From: Clostridium sp.
Lineage (GTDB): Bacteria; Bacillota; Clostridia; Lachnospirales; Lachnospiraceae
Reading direction: 5' to 3'
DNA: 15,646 nucleotides
Assembly (NCBI GenBank): GCA_023664325.1
Contig: JAMPFS010000060.1
Coordinates: 1 to 15,646, forward strand
Positions 1 to 7,100 of the stretch are shown piece by piece. A program made the translations under genes and the position numbers. Position 1 is the stretch's first letter; each line of letters starts with the position of its first letter. The notes beneath the pieces were generated by a model, which did no database searches, had not been told where the DNA came from, and worked only from the letters and a program-made list of their open reading frames with translations.

Positions 1-101
1 TTTCATAACTTATATTTTACATATATTTTAAAAAAAGTAAATGCTGTTGCCCTGAAAAAAATACTGCGGCGCATAAGGAGATGCAGTAAATATATTTATG
101 A

Positions 102-130
102 TTGTCAAAATATATCCTGCGTGCTATTAT
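102..130 (+). promoter_or_regulatory. Predicted sigma-A promoter of aroC
   Basis: TTGTCA (102-107), a 17-base spacer and TATTAT (125-130) match the vegetative promoter pattern. A TG dinucleotide one base upstream of the -10 box (122-123) makes it an extended -10 promoter. Transcription would start near 137, giving a leader of about 80 bases. A second, poorer TTGTCA lies at 132-137 and lacks a well-spaced -10. Confidence 0.6.
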
Positions 131-156
131 TTTGTCATAATAAATAATACAATATA

Positions 157-184
157 GCAGGGTTCAGCGTATCCGGATACCTGC
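157..184 (+). repeat. Palindrome/hairpin in the aroC leader
   Basis: A perfect 12-base palindrome, GTATCCGGATAC (169-180), sits in the untranslated leader. An alternative stem, GCAGG (157-161) with CCTGC (180-184), encloses it. There is no U-tract, so it is not a terminator. It could be a small operator or an mRNA-stabilising structure; no function is assigned. Confidence 0.35.
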
Positions 185-216
185 ATCCCCACTATATTTT
201 CTACAAGGAGGACATT

Positions 217-1317
217 ATGGCAGGCTCATGCTTTGGAACTATTTTTCAAATTTCAACCTGGGGAGAATCACACGGAAAGGCAATCGGTGTGGTAATTGAC
301 GGCTGTCCCGCCGGCTTAGAACTGGACGAAAGTGATATCCAACCCTTTTTAAACAGACGCAAACCGGGACAATCCATATATTCAACCCCGCGCAGCGAGG
401 ATGACCAGGTGGAAATTCTATCCGGTGTTTTTGAAGGACGAACAACAGGAACTCCCATTTCAATGATTGTATATAACAAAACCCAGCAGTCAAAAGATTA
501 TAGCGAAATTGCCACCTACTACCGCCCCGGACATGCAGATTATACATTTGATGCAAAATACGGTTTCCGGGATTACCGGGGAGGCGGACGTTCCTCCGGC
601 CGTGAAACGACTGCCCGCGTTGCTGCGGGTGCCGTGGCAGTCAAAATATTGAACCAGCTTAACATAACTTTTACTACCTATACCCGTTCCATCGGTGATA
701 TCACAATCAACTATGAGCATTTTGATGCAGCGGAAATCTTTCAAAATAAACTCTATATGCCGGATGCAGAAGCAGCGAAAAAAGCCGGTGAATATATCAT
801 TCAGATGACAAAGGAACATGACTCCGTTGGCGGCTGTGTAGAATCCGTCATCAAAGGCGCCCCTGCCGGACTCGGTGACACTGTATTTGAAAAATTAGAT
901 GCAAATTTAGCAAAAGCATTAATGTCCATTGGCGCTGTAAAGGGAGTAGAAATCGGCGATGGCATAAATGTTTCAAGGATGCTTGGCTCGGAAGATAACG
1001 ACGGTTTTACCATGACCGATCAGGGAATCACCAAAAGCAGCAACCATGCAGGCGGAATTTTAGGCGGTATGAGCGATGGTTCTGACATCATTTTGCGCGC
1101 TTCCTTTAAAGCAACCCCATCTATCCTGAAAACCCAGCATACCGTCAACAAATCTGACGAAAATATCGAGATTTCCATTAAGGGAAGGCATGATCCGGTT
1201 GTGGTTCCACGCGCTGTAGTCGTGGTGGAATCTATGGCGGCTCTTACCATATTAGATGCCCTGTTACTGAATATGACTGCAACTATGGATGGAATCCAAA
1301 AATTTTACCGTCCATAA
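217..1317 (+). CDS. aroC: Chorismate synthase
   Basis: This enzyme converts 5-enolpyruvylshikimate-3-phosphate to chorismate, the last step of the shikimate pathway, using reduced FMN in the cytoplasm. The 366-residue length is normal for the family. Family signatures are visible: GESHGKAIG (residues 17-24), the FMN/phosphate-binding block from RPGHADYTF through RDYRGGGRSSGRETTAR (about 103-134), and C-terminal FKATPSI..TQ and GRHDPVVVPRA. The start is fixed by a strong AAGGAGG (205-211) six bases before ATG. The gene stands alone, with no other aro gene beside it, its own upstream promoter and its own terminator. The next gene downstream is convergent. It looks intact and vertically inherited, and the identification is very secure. 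Confidence 0.98.
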   Translation: MAGSCFGTIFQISTWGESHGKAIGVVIDGCPAGLELDESDIQPFLNRRKPGQSIYSTPRSEDDQVEILSGVFEGRTTGTPISMIVYNKTQQSKDYSEIATYYRPGHADYTFDAKYGFRDYRGGGRSSGRETTARVAAGAVAVKILNQLNITFTTYTRSIGDITINYEHFDAAEIFQNKLYMPDAEAAKKAGEYIIQMTKEHDSVGGCVESVIKGAPAGLGDTVFEKLDANLAKALMSIGAVKGVEIGDGINVSRMLGSEDNDGFTMTDQGITKSSNHAGGILGGMSDGSDIILRASFKATPSILKTQHTVNKSDENIEISIKGRHDPVVVPRAVVVVESMAALTILDALLLNMTATMDGIQKFYRP

Positions 1318-1353
1318 AATGCCTGCGCTTACCTCTTTCCAGCCTTTTCACGA

Positions 1354-1392
1354 AAAAATTGCGAAACTCTGTTTTAGAGTTCCGCAATTTTT
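1354..1392. terminator. Bidirectional intrinsic terminator between aroC and the convergent gene
   Basis: Left arm 1354-1370 and right arm 1376-1392 form a 17-bp stem with a single A/C mismatch around the loop GTTTT. The stem base is A-rich on one side and T-rich on the other, so each strand ends in a T-tract. It would stop aroC transcription from the left and the surface-protein operon from the right. Its last base overlaps the stop codon of the minus-strand gene. Confidence 0.85.
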
Positions 1393-2357
1393 CATTTAAT
1401 AAATATAATATCATAATACGAAACGCCGTCCAACTCATAAACCCCCAGCCCGACACCGCTTACATTCTGTTCTCTTAAAACCCTTTGCAGATTCATATCC
1501 TTTTGCATATCACCAATCAACTGTTCAATGCCATAATCTGCGATTCCACCATAAGAAAATTCGTACCCGCCTTCACATTTCACACCTCTGTTTTTCAACA
1601 AAACCTCCACGGTTTTTGTACCATCCTCTGATATACCATAACCATTTAAAAGCTCAGAAGCCCTTAAGACTGCACATGCCTGCACTTTGGAATCCATAAC
1701 GAATTGCCCTTCATTCCCTTCTGCTTTACGGAAATCTGCCATATACTTGTATACCGGATACATCATGGTTGCATTTTCATCCACGCTGCCATCTTGATTA
1801 AAAATATATGTGGCACCGTCAATTTCCATCACCACATCACTCACTCTTGTTCCATCACTGTTTAAATAATACCGGTATCCGTCCAATGTGATAAATCCGG
1901 TCTGGATCATGCCTTTTTGATCCGCATAATACCAATTCTCCTCATGTTTAAACCATCCTGTCACCATGTTTGCGGCACCATCAAAGTAATAACGGTTATT
2001 TTCATACTCGACAAATCCGGTCTGAATGGCGCCTTCCTCATCCGCAATATAAAATCCTTTTTTATATTTTATAACACCTGTCCGGATTACGCCCTTCTTG
2101 TCAGCATAATAATATTTCTGGTTTTCCTCACAGAAAAATTTTCCTGTTACCAGATATCCCTCTTCATTAAAATAGTACTTCTTTCCGTCAATCTCCTCAA
2201 AACCCTTTGCAAGCTCCCCATTTTCCGTCTCATACTGCCTGCCATCCTCACTCTCTTTCCATGATGCCAGGCTCTGCTGTTTTACAAGCATCACAATTCC
2301 CAATACAGCTATGCTTAAAAGAATGACTCTGCGAATCCCCTTGTTTTTTTTCAACAT
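1392..2357 (-). CDS. Secreted cell-wall-binding-repeat protein with a degenerate CAP/SCP-like C-terminal domain
   Basis: A 321-residue exported protein of unrecognised specific function. Residues 1-31 form a basic N-terminus (KKNKGIRR) and a hydrophobic segment, a signal peptide or anchor with possible cleavage after SLA. Residues about 52-194 hold roughly seven tandem 20-21-residue repeats with the aromatic-glycine pattern of choline/cell-wall-binding repeats (for example YYFNEEGYLVTG, NWYYADQKGMIQTG). Residues about 200-321 resemble a CAP (SCP/PR-1) domain: a helix with LRASELL, a DGT segment and a final GVGLGV..LDGVSYYDIIF strand pair. The usual CAP histidines and the GEN motif are absent. 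The start chosen at 2357 has AGGAGG seven bases upstream; an in-frame upstream start at 2462 would overlap the preceding gene. It begins two bases after the permease stop, so it is probably translationally coupled to the ABC genes. The repeats are secure; the CAP assignment is an inference from pattern. Confidence 0.8.
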   Translation of the reverse strand: MLKKNKGIRRVILLSIAVLGIVMLVKQQSLASWKESEDGRQYETENGELAKGFEEIDGKKYYFNEEGYLVTGKFFCEENQKYYYADKKGVIRTGVIKYKKGFYIADEEGAIQTGFVEYENNRYYFDGAANMVTGWFKHEENWYYADQKGMIQTGFITLDGYRYYLNSDGTRVSDVVMEIDGATYIFNQDGSVDENATMMYPVYKYMADFRKAEGNEGQFVMDSKVQACAVLRASELLNGYGISEDGTKTVEVLLKNRGVKCEGGYEFSYGGIADYGIEQLIGDMQKDMNLQRVLREQNVSGVGLGVYELDGVSYYDIIFIK

Positions 2358-2359
2358 GT

Positions 2360-4441
2360 TTACGCCTCCTCTCTCCTCCTGTTTCCCGCCCGGTATCGTA
2401 TATACAAAACCAGGATTCCCATCCCAAGCATCGCAATCGGTATGACAGCTATCACCAGCCATGCTGCAAATGTTCGCGACTGCGTTGGATAAAATGCTTT
2501 CTGGTTATTAATTTCCTTTCCCGCTATCGTAATCCCATTGTCATGCTTGGTTAATCGGTTTACGACATCCAGAAAAAATTTTCTGTTTCCGCTATTTGAC
2601 TCTATATCGACATCAGAATGTAAAAACAGGTTGGAGGAAACAACAAACAGAGTTCCTGCCCCTTCTTTTTCAGCAGCCGCCGCTACCAAAAACGGACCCG
2701 AAACATCTTCCTCCCCTTTTGATGTTATGTGATCAAAATCACCCACTTTGGAAAATGCCTGTGTACTGGTCTTTAATACCTCTGTCACCTGATAGCCATT
2801 TTGGGAATCCACTGCTTTGATCCCCTTACTCGTCATCGTAAGCAATCCTGCCTTTTGCTTTTTTATTTCAGATGTATAGACACAATCTTTGATTTCCGGC
2901 GCTAAATAGTACGATGTATCATTTACATATCTCCCCTGCTCCTGTTCGATGACGACCCCTCTCTGGACACTTATCCCGTAATTTTCCAAAAAATGGTATA
3001 GATTGCTTAATTCTTCATTCAACGGATCTATCGTAATAAATAAATTACCTCCCTCTTTCAGATAATCTTCCAATGCCTGAATCCCACGTTCAGAATAATC
3101 TGTCTGCGGGGCATTTATAACAGCAAGTTTGCTGCCATCAGCAAAACCCTGCTGTGTTTCACTTGCTGCATCTTCAATATTAAATGCGCCTATATTATAA
3201 TCATCCATTTTTAGCAGCTTTAAAAACCTGTCTGCCAACACTTCCTCTCCATTCCCCTCCACAAACATAATTTGCTCTGACTCGTCTGAATTTACATAAT
3301 GGATCGCTTTCGTCAACTGATTTTCAAGATCAAGATAGCTTTGAACGGAATAGGAGGATACATAGGCACTGCTGACATAATCATCTGCATCCAAATAAAT
3401 CTGCCTGTCTTCTGATACAACCAGAATACTCGTTTCATTAATATTATTGATATCTTGCAAATATTCATCACAAAAATCCGGATCTGCCTCCACATCTTTA
3501 TATATAATTTGAATATTTTCATTGAAACTCCCATATACCGCAAGCAGTTCCCGATAGGTAGCATTTGCCCTGCTTTTTTTTCCAAGATAATATACCAAAG
3601 TCGGTTTTTCTGCCTGCTGCAATACCTGTTTCGTCTCATCTGATAATGTCAAAATGTTTTCCGCAGTAAAATCATAGACTTTTGTATGATACATTCCGAT
3701 TGCGCAAATTCCCAATGCCACAACAAACAGCATGCATATTTTTATGCCTGCCCCAAAAAACTTACGCATCCACCGTGCTTTTATTAAAATACAGGAAGAT
3801 ACTAAAAGTACCACAGAAAACAATAACAGATATAAAACATCACCACTTCTTATAATACCAGATACCATGTCGTTATATATTCCATAAACGGATATGGCAT
3901 CCGGGATGCCATGCATCATTCCGGCGCAGATAAGCACAAATATGCTGCCATAGGTAAGCAAAACTGCCAACACCGGATGAGACGTTATCGACGAAAAAAA
4001 CGTTCCCACGGAAACGAAAAACATTACGGTCAGCATACATGCAATATAGGATGCAGCAGTAAATGAAACGCTTAACGTTCCATAAGCAGATATGCAAAAC
4101 GGATATATCACACTCAAGAAGATAGGAAGAACCATTGCAAATACCGTTGCAAGATATTTCGCAATTATGATTTTCCATGATGAAATCGGCGCAGTAAGCA
4201 GCAGTTGATCCATATGCTTCTTCTTTTCCCTTGCATATACACGAACGGTAAAAATGGGAACAAAAAGAACAACTGCCGGAAAACTTCTGCTCAGAACATA
4301 ATATCCAAATGTCGTATCTCCTGTTTTCAAACAGTTATTTACAAAAAGTATACCTGTCAGCAGGAAAAAAAGCGCATAATATATATATGTCAGCAGTGAT
4401 GTCATGTATACTTTTAAGTCTTTCTTCAGTACCGCAATCAT
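2360..4441 (-). CDS. Fused GldF-like ABC-2 permease and GldG-like auxiliary protein
   Basis: This 693-residue membrane protein combines two parts that are separate genes in Bacteroidetes gliding systems. Residues 1-222 form an ABC-2-type permease with about six hydrophobic segments and the cytoplasmic REKKKHMDQLLLTAPIS block (71-87) typical of GldF/NosY permeases. After a further membrane segment (233-253) comes the GldG-like motif FTAENILTLSDETKQVL (258-274), then a large extracytoplasmic auxiliary domain (about 280-645). A C-terminal membrane helix (about 656-682) ends in a basic tail. AAGGAGG lies seven bases before the ATG. The ATPase gene lies 83 bases upstream and the cell-wall-binding protein begins two bases after the stop. 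Such proteins are inferred to act with their ATPase as exporters or as mechanical/surface-assembly complexes; the substrate is unknown. No glycosyl or peptidase motif is visible. The family call is confident, the role is not. Confidence 0.85.
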   Translation of the reverse strand: MIAVLKKDLKVYMTSLLTYIYYALFFLLTGILFVNNCLKTGDTTFGYYVLSRSFPAVVLFVPIFTVRVYAREKKKHMDQLLLTAPISSWKIIIAKYLATVFAMVLPIFLSVIYPFCISAYGTLSVSFTAASYIACMLTVMFFVSVGTFFSSITSHPVLAVLLTYGSIFVLICAGMMHGIPDAISVYGIYNDMVSGIIRSGDVLYLLLFSVVLLVSSCILIKARWMRKFFGAGIKICMLFVVALGICAIGMYHTKVYDFTAENILTLSDETKQVLQQAEKPTLVYYLGKKSRANATYRELLAVYGSFNENIQIIYKDVEADPDFCDEYLQDINNINETSILVVSEDRQIYLDADDYVSSAYVSSYSVQSYLDLENQLTKAIHYVNSDESEQIMFVEGNGEEVLADRFLKLLKMDDYNIGAFNIEDAASETQQGFADGSKLAVINAPQTDYSERGIQALEDYLKEGGNLFITIDPLNEELSNLYHFLENYGISVQRGVVIEQEQGRYVNDTSYYLAPEIKDCVYTSEIKKQKAGLLTMTSKGIKAVDSQNGYQVTEVLKTSTQAFSKVGDFDHITSKGEEDVSGPFLVAAAAEKEGAGTLFVVSSNLFLHSDVDIESNSGNRKFFLDVVNRLTKHDNGITIAGKEINNQKAFYPTQSRTFAAWLVIAVIPIAMLGMGILVLYIRYRAGNRRREEA

Positions 4442-4524
4442 TTCAAATCCTCCTTGCCATTGCCATTCTTATGTCCATCTTCTAAAACAGTTCTTCTGTC
4501 TGTTTCCTTTCATGATAGAATCCT

Positions 4525-5151
4525 CTATGTAAGCGTGCCATCTTTTAATGTCATAATATCACTGCAAAGATCCTTAATTTCCTTTAACACATGAGAACTA
4601 ACCATAATGGTATGGTCACCGCAAAGATCCTTAATCATTCCCTTTATTACACTTTCTTCAACCGGATTCAGGCCAAAAAACGGCTCATCCAAAATCAGCA
4701 CAGGACAGTCTCCCAATAATGAATATGCAAATCCGACTCTTTGCTGCGCTCCCTTCGTCAAACGCCCGATAAAATCATATTTATGTTCTTCTAAATGAAG
4801 CAATTCCAAAACTCTGGCACTCTCTTTTTTATATTCCTTTATTCCCTTTAATTCAGCGCCAAAAGAAAGATATTCCTGTACTTTCATATCCTTGTAGAGT
4901 GGCGGTACCGCAGGCAGGTATCCAATCATCTTTTTTGCTTTCACCGGCTGTTTTACAATATCTGTTCCATTTATCAAGACGGTTCCGGATACCGGAGGCA
5001 GATATCCGGTAAGAATATTCATCACCGTTGATTTCCCGGCGCCGTTAACACCCACAAGACCTACTGTCTCTCCATCCTGTATCTCAAAGGATATATTCTT
5101 TAATACTTGATTTTTCCCATACGACATACATAAACTTCTTACTTCTATCAT
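4525..5151 (-). CDS. ABC transporter ATP-binding protein (GldA/CcmA-like) with altered motifs
   Basis: A 208-residue nucleotide-binding subunit, the energy partner of the downstream GldF/GldG-like protein. Visible elements are Walker A GVNGAGKST (34-42), Walker B VLILDEP (151-157), and an H-loop histidine at 187 in IMVSSHVLKEI. Three conserved positions are unusual: the Q-loop site reads LPAVPPLY (alanine 81), the signature reads LTKGAQQR (131-138) rather than LSGGQ, and the D-loop reads GLNP rather than GLDP. The protein ends just after LKDGTLT, shorter than most relatives (about 230-300 residues). The start is set at 5151 (GGGAG six bases upstream). The frame stays open to an ATG at 5292, but that ATG lies in the -10 region of the predicted promoter. 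ATP binding looks intact. Degenerate Q and signature loops occur in this subfamily, so activity is not excluded. Confidence 0.88.
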   Translation of the reverse strand: MIEVRSLCMSYGKNQVLKNISFEIQDGETVGLVGVNGAGKSTVMNILTGYLPPVSGTVLINGTDIVKQPVKAKKMIGYLPAVPPLYKDMKVQEYLSFGAELKGIKEYKKESARVLELLHLEEHKYDFIGRLTKGAQQRVGFAYSLLGDCPVLILDEPFFGLNPVEESVIKGMIKDLCGDHTIMVSSHVLKEIKDLCSDIMTLKDGTLT

Positions 5152-5237
5152 GACTTTCTCCCAATTCCAATCTGCCAAAGTTCGTTTCTCCCCGGAAGGG
5201 TTTTGCCTGGTAGGAAACAGGAAGTTCCCCATAAAGC

Positions 5238-5267
5238 AAAAAAGAGTCATGTATGCACCATGACCCT
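5238..5267 (-). terminator. Intrinsic terminator or attenuator in the ABC operon leader
   Basis: On the minus strand, arms at 5267-5259 and 5251-5243 form a 9-bp stem (one G-U pair) around a 7-base loop, followed by six T residues (5243-5238). It lies downstream of the xerD stop and could end xerD transcription. It also lies only about 10 bases after the predicted start of the ABC-operon transcript, so it could act as an attenuator. A competing pairing, GTATG (5275-5271) with CATAC (5255-5251), would disrupt it. Confidence 0.65.
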
Positions 5268-5283
5268 TTACATACTTATATTG

Positions 5284-5312
5284 ATTATACAATAATTCAA
5301 TGTAAGTTACAA
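5284..5312 (-). promoter_or_regulatory. Predicted sigma-A promoter of the ABC/surface-protein operon
   Basis: On the minus strand, TTGTAA (5312-5307), a 17-base spacer and a consensus TATAAT (5289-5284) predict initiation near 5277. No comparable promoter is visible between the terminator-like hairpin and the ATPase start at 5151. This makes it the best candidate driver of the operon. Confidence 0.6.
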
Positions 5313-5358
5313 ATATTTCATTGTTTTTTCATAATATGACATTGTTTTCACAATCCAC

Positions 5359-6252
5359 CTACGAAACATGCGCTCTCGGATGCGTTTTTTCATAAACTTC
5401 TTTTAACTTTGTATTGGCATTTGCCTTCATATAAATCTGTGTTGTCGAGATATCAGAATGCCCAAGCATCTCCTGCACAGATTTTAAATCTGCGCCATTA
5501 TTTACCAAATGCATGGCAAAAGAATGACGTATGGTATGCGGGGTAATATCCTTTTTAATACCCGCCTTCGCAGAATAATATTTTATAATCTTCCAAAATC
5601 CCTGTCTCGTCATCGGGGCTCCCTGACAGTTCGTAAACAAAATATCCTGTCCCTCTTTACACATAACATCTCTGGCATTTTGCAAATAATTCTCCAACGC
5701 CTCTTTTGTCTCATTGGTAAAAGGAATGACCCGATCCTTATTATTATCATGGCATTGAAGGAAATTCATGGACAAATTAACGTCCTTCACTTTAAGATTA
5801 ATCAATTCTGACACCCTGATGCCTGTCGCATAAAGCATCTCTAACATTGCCTTATCTCTGATTTCCTTCGGTGTTGTTCCATTCGGCTGCTCTAATAACA
5901 GGTTCATCTCTTCCACCGTCAGCACCATAGGCGCTTTCTTTTCAATCTTTGGCGGCTTTAACAAATCGCTCGGATCCTCTTTGATAACACCTTGCTTTAA
6001 CAAATACAGAAAAAATGCTTTTATGGATGCAATATTCCTTGAGACAGTCGCCGTTGACATTCCTTGTTTTTCAATCATCAAAACATAAGAATTCAAATTT
6101 GTGTTGGTAATCTGCGCAATTTCATTACAGCCTAAATCTGTTAAATAATTGTTAAGTTTTACCAGGTCTCTTTTATATGATGCAATTGTGTTTTTACTGG
6201 CTCGTTTTACATTTGCCAAATAGTCAACGAACTCATTAATCCTTTGTAGCAT
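5359..6252 (-). CDS. xerD: Tyrosine recombinase XerD (chromosome dimer resolution)
   Basis: A 297-residue site-specific recombinase that, with a XerC-type partner, resolves chromosome dimers at dif during division. An N-terminal SAM-like core-binding domain (about 1-85) is followed by the catalytic domain. The full active-site set is visible: Arg146 (ATGIRVSEL), Lys172 (NNKDR), His239 and Arg242 (PHTIRHSFA), His265 (LGH) and nucleophile Tyr274 (TQIYMK). The length matches the Xer family, and no integrase extension or attachment site is seen, so a mobile-element integrase is unlikely. ATG is preceded by AAGGGG at seven bases. It lies just downstream of spoIIM, a neighbourhood also known from Bacillus (spoIIM near ripX/xerD). 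Calling it XerD rather than XerC rests on that context and general similarity. Confidence 0.9.
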   Translation of the reverse strand: MLQRINEFVDYLANVKRASKNTIASYKRDLVKLNNYLTDLGCNEIAQITNTNLNSYVLMIEKQGMSTATVSRNIASIKAFFLYLLKQGVIKEDPSDLLKPPKIEKKAPMVLTVEEMNLLLEQPNGTTPKEIRDKAMLEMLYATGIRVSELINLKVKDVNLSMNFLQCHDNNKDRVIPFTNETKEALENYLQNARDVMCKEGQDILFTNCQGAPMTRQGFWKIIKYYSAKAGIKKDITPHTIRHSFAMHLVNNGADLKSVQEMLGHSDISTTQIYMKANANTKLKEVYEKTHPRAHVS

Positions 6253-6285
6253 TCTCTAACCCCTTATTTTTATTCCAGTAATCTT

Positions 6286-6314
6286 ATTATAATGTTTAAT
6301 TTACATAAAATCAA
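6286..6314 (-). promoter_or_regulatory. Predicted sigma-A promoter of xerD
   Basis: On the minus strand, TTGATT (6314-6309), 17 bases, then consensus TATAAT (6291-6286) predict a start near 6279, about 27 bases before the xerD ATG. Both boxes are overlapped by a long inverted repeat listed separately. Confidence 0.55.
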
Positions 6315-6321
6315 ACATTAT
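6289..6321. repeat. Inverted repeat overlapping the xerD promoter (possible operator)
   Basis: ATAATGTTT (6289-6297) and AAACATTAT (6313-6321) form a perfect 9-base inverted repeat separated by 15 bases. The arms coincide with the -10 and -35 regions of the predicted xerD promoter. The dyad size suits a dimeric repressor. AT-rich sequence raises the chance of coincidence. Confidence 0.4.
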
Positions 6322-6392
6322 TTTTTACAAAAATCCTTATAAATCAAGGTTTTCAGCGATTTTCTACAAAATGGGGTATTAACATAATATTC

Positions 6393-6974
6393 TTATACTA
6401 GATGTTGGTAAAAAATTTTTAAAATATTTTTTTGGAATTTTATTTCCCAAAATACTCCGAAAAACAAAAGCAGAATTATTACAAAAAATTTAAAAAAATA
6501 TTGTGTGTTTTTTACATTTGCATTTTCCGTATAATATCTGTTTGATGCATTATAAAACCATTTCCCAACTAAAAAAAGACTTGCGCCATAGCATATATAA
6601 TGCGGAAAAAAACATATGATGCCATACAAAATCCCCTTCGCTCCAAGTTGATAAAATAACTGGCTCATAATATAACCATAATATCCGCCAAAAATCATAC
6701 TGCATCCACCAAGCACAAGCGGGTAGGAACATATATTCAACACCACAAATAAAAAGACAAACTGCGGAATTCTTCTTTTTAAAATAAGCGCTATCATTTG
6801 AAAGCTTCCAAATGAAACACTGTCATCTATGGGATACTGAAAAAATTCGCTTTCTGCTATATTACTCCCATGCAGTACCAAATACAAAAATAGGAGACTG
6901 CCGGCTGATACACCAAGCAAAATGGGGATATACATGAAATTTCCAACATTTCTCTTTTCATATGATGTTTTCAC
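6393..6974 (-). CDS. spoIIM: Stage II sporulation protein M (engulfment)
   Basis: A 193-residue polytopic membrane protein. In Bacillus, SpoIIM works with SpoIID and SpoIIP in the mother-cell membrane to remodel septal peptidoglycan during forespore engulfment. Here about five hydrophobic segments are visible (roughly 14-34, 56-66, 71-97, 113-139 and 158-177). The family hallmark FFPHYICYGAS (122-132) is present in the fourth, where most relatives have a PHG/E-type motif. The start is GTG at 6974 with GAGAGGG six bases upstream; a later ATG (residue 14) would cut into the first membrane helix. The gene is AT-rich and lies just upstream of xerD, as in Bacillus. A sigma-E-like promoter lies directly before it. 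The family assignment is good, based on motif, topology and context. Confidence 0.85.
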   Translation of the reverse strand: MKTSYEKRNVGNFMYIPILLGVSAGSLLFLYLVLHGSNIAESEFFQYPIDDSVSFGSFQMIALILKRRIPQFVFLFVVLNICSYPLVLGGCSMIFGGYYGYIMSQLFYQLGAKGILYGIICFFPHYICYGASLFLVGKWFYNASNRYYTENANVKNTQYFFKFFVIILLLFFGVFWEIKFQKNILKIFYQHLV

Positions 6975-7003
6975 CTTATGCCCTCTCTTTCTATACCTAT
7001 AAT

Positions 7004-7031
7004 ACTCTATGCCATAACTGCTGATATATTC
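7004..7031 (-). promoter_or_regulatory. Predicted sigma-E promoter of spoIIM
   Basis: On the minus strand, GAATATA (7031-7025), 13 bases, then CATAGAGT (7011-7004) resemble the Bacillus sigma-E pattern (KMATATT, CATACAHT): 6 of 7 and 6 of 8 positions match. Initiation would fall near 6997, leaving a short leader that contains the ribosome binding site. spoIIM is sigma-E dependent in Bacillus, which supports the reading. Confidence 0.45.
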
Positions 7032-7034
7032 TTG

Positions 7035-7069
7035 AAAAAAAGGAAATCCCCAGACATATTGTCTGGGGA
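7035..7069 (-). terminator. Intrinsic terminator of rny
   Basis: On the minus strand a perfect 9-bp stem, TCCCCAGAC (7069-7061) with GTCTGGGGA (7055-7047), closes a 5-base loop. It is followed by TTTCC and then seven T residues (7041-7035). It starts about 30 bases after the rny stop codon and separates rny from spoIIM. Confidence 0.85.
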
Positions 7070-7100
7070 CTGAACTTCATATTATCAGAAATACCGTCTA

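Noticed and set aside
1..101. A gene or riboswitch upstream of aroC
   Set aside because: The sequence is AT-rich with stops in all frames. An AAGGAG at 75-80 precedes only a two-codon ATG-CAG-TAA. No riboswitch or T-box core is visible.
1917..2264. Plus-strand hydrophobic ORF opposite the wall-binding repeats
   Set aside because: It is the antisense reading of the aromatic repeat codons, without a ribosome binding site or family signature.
2357..2462. Upstream in-frame start of the wall-binding protein at 2462
   Set aside because: It would overlap the permease gene by about 100 bases and put a non-signal sequence before the clear signal peptide; the start at 2357 has a strong Shine-Dalgarno.
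5152..5292. N-terminal extension of the ABC ATPase up to 5292
   Set aside because: The ATG at 5292 lies in the predicted -10 region upstream of transcription initiation, and the added residues precede the normal ABC N-terminus. An internal ATG at 5250 sits inside the terminator-like hairpin, with a poor ribosome binding site.
5359..6252. Mobile-element or phage integrase
   Set aside because: Length, active site and the spoIIM neighbourhood fit a housekeeping Xer recombinase; there is no tRNA, attachment-site repeat or cargo gene.
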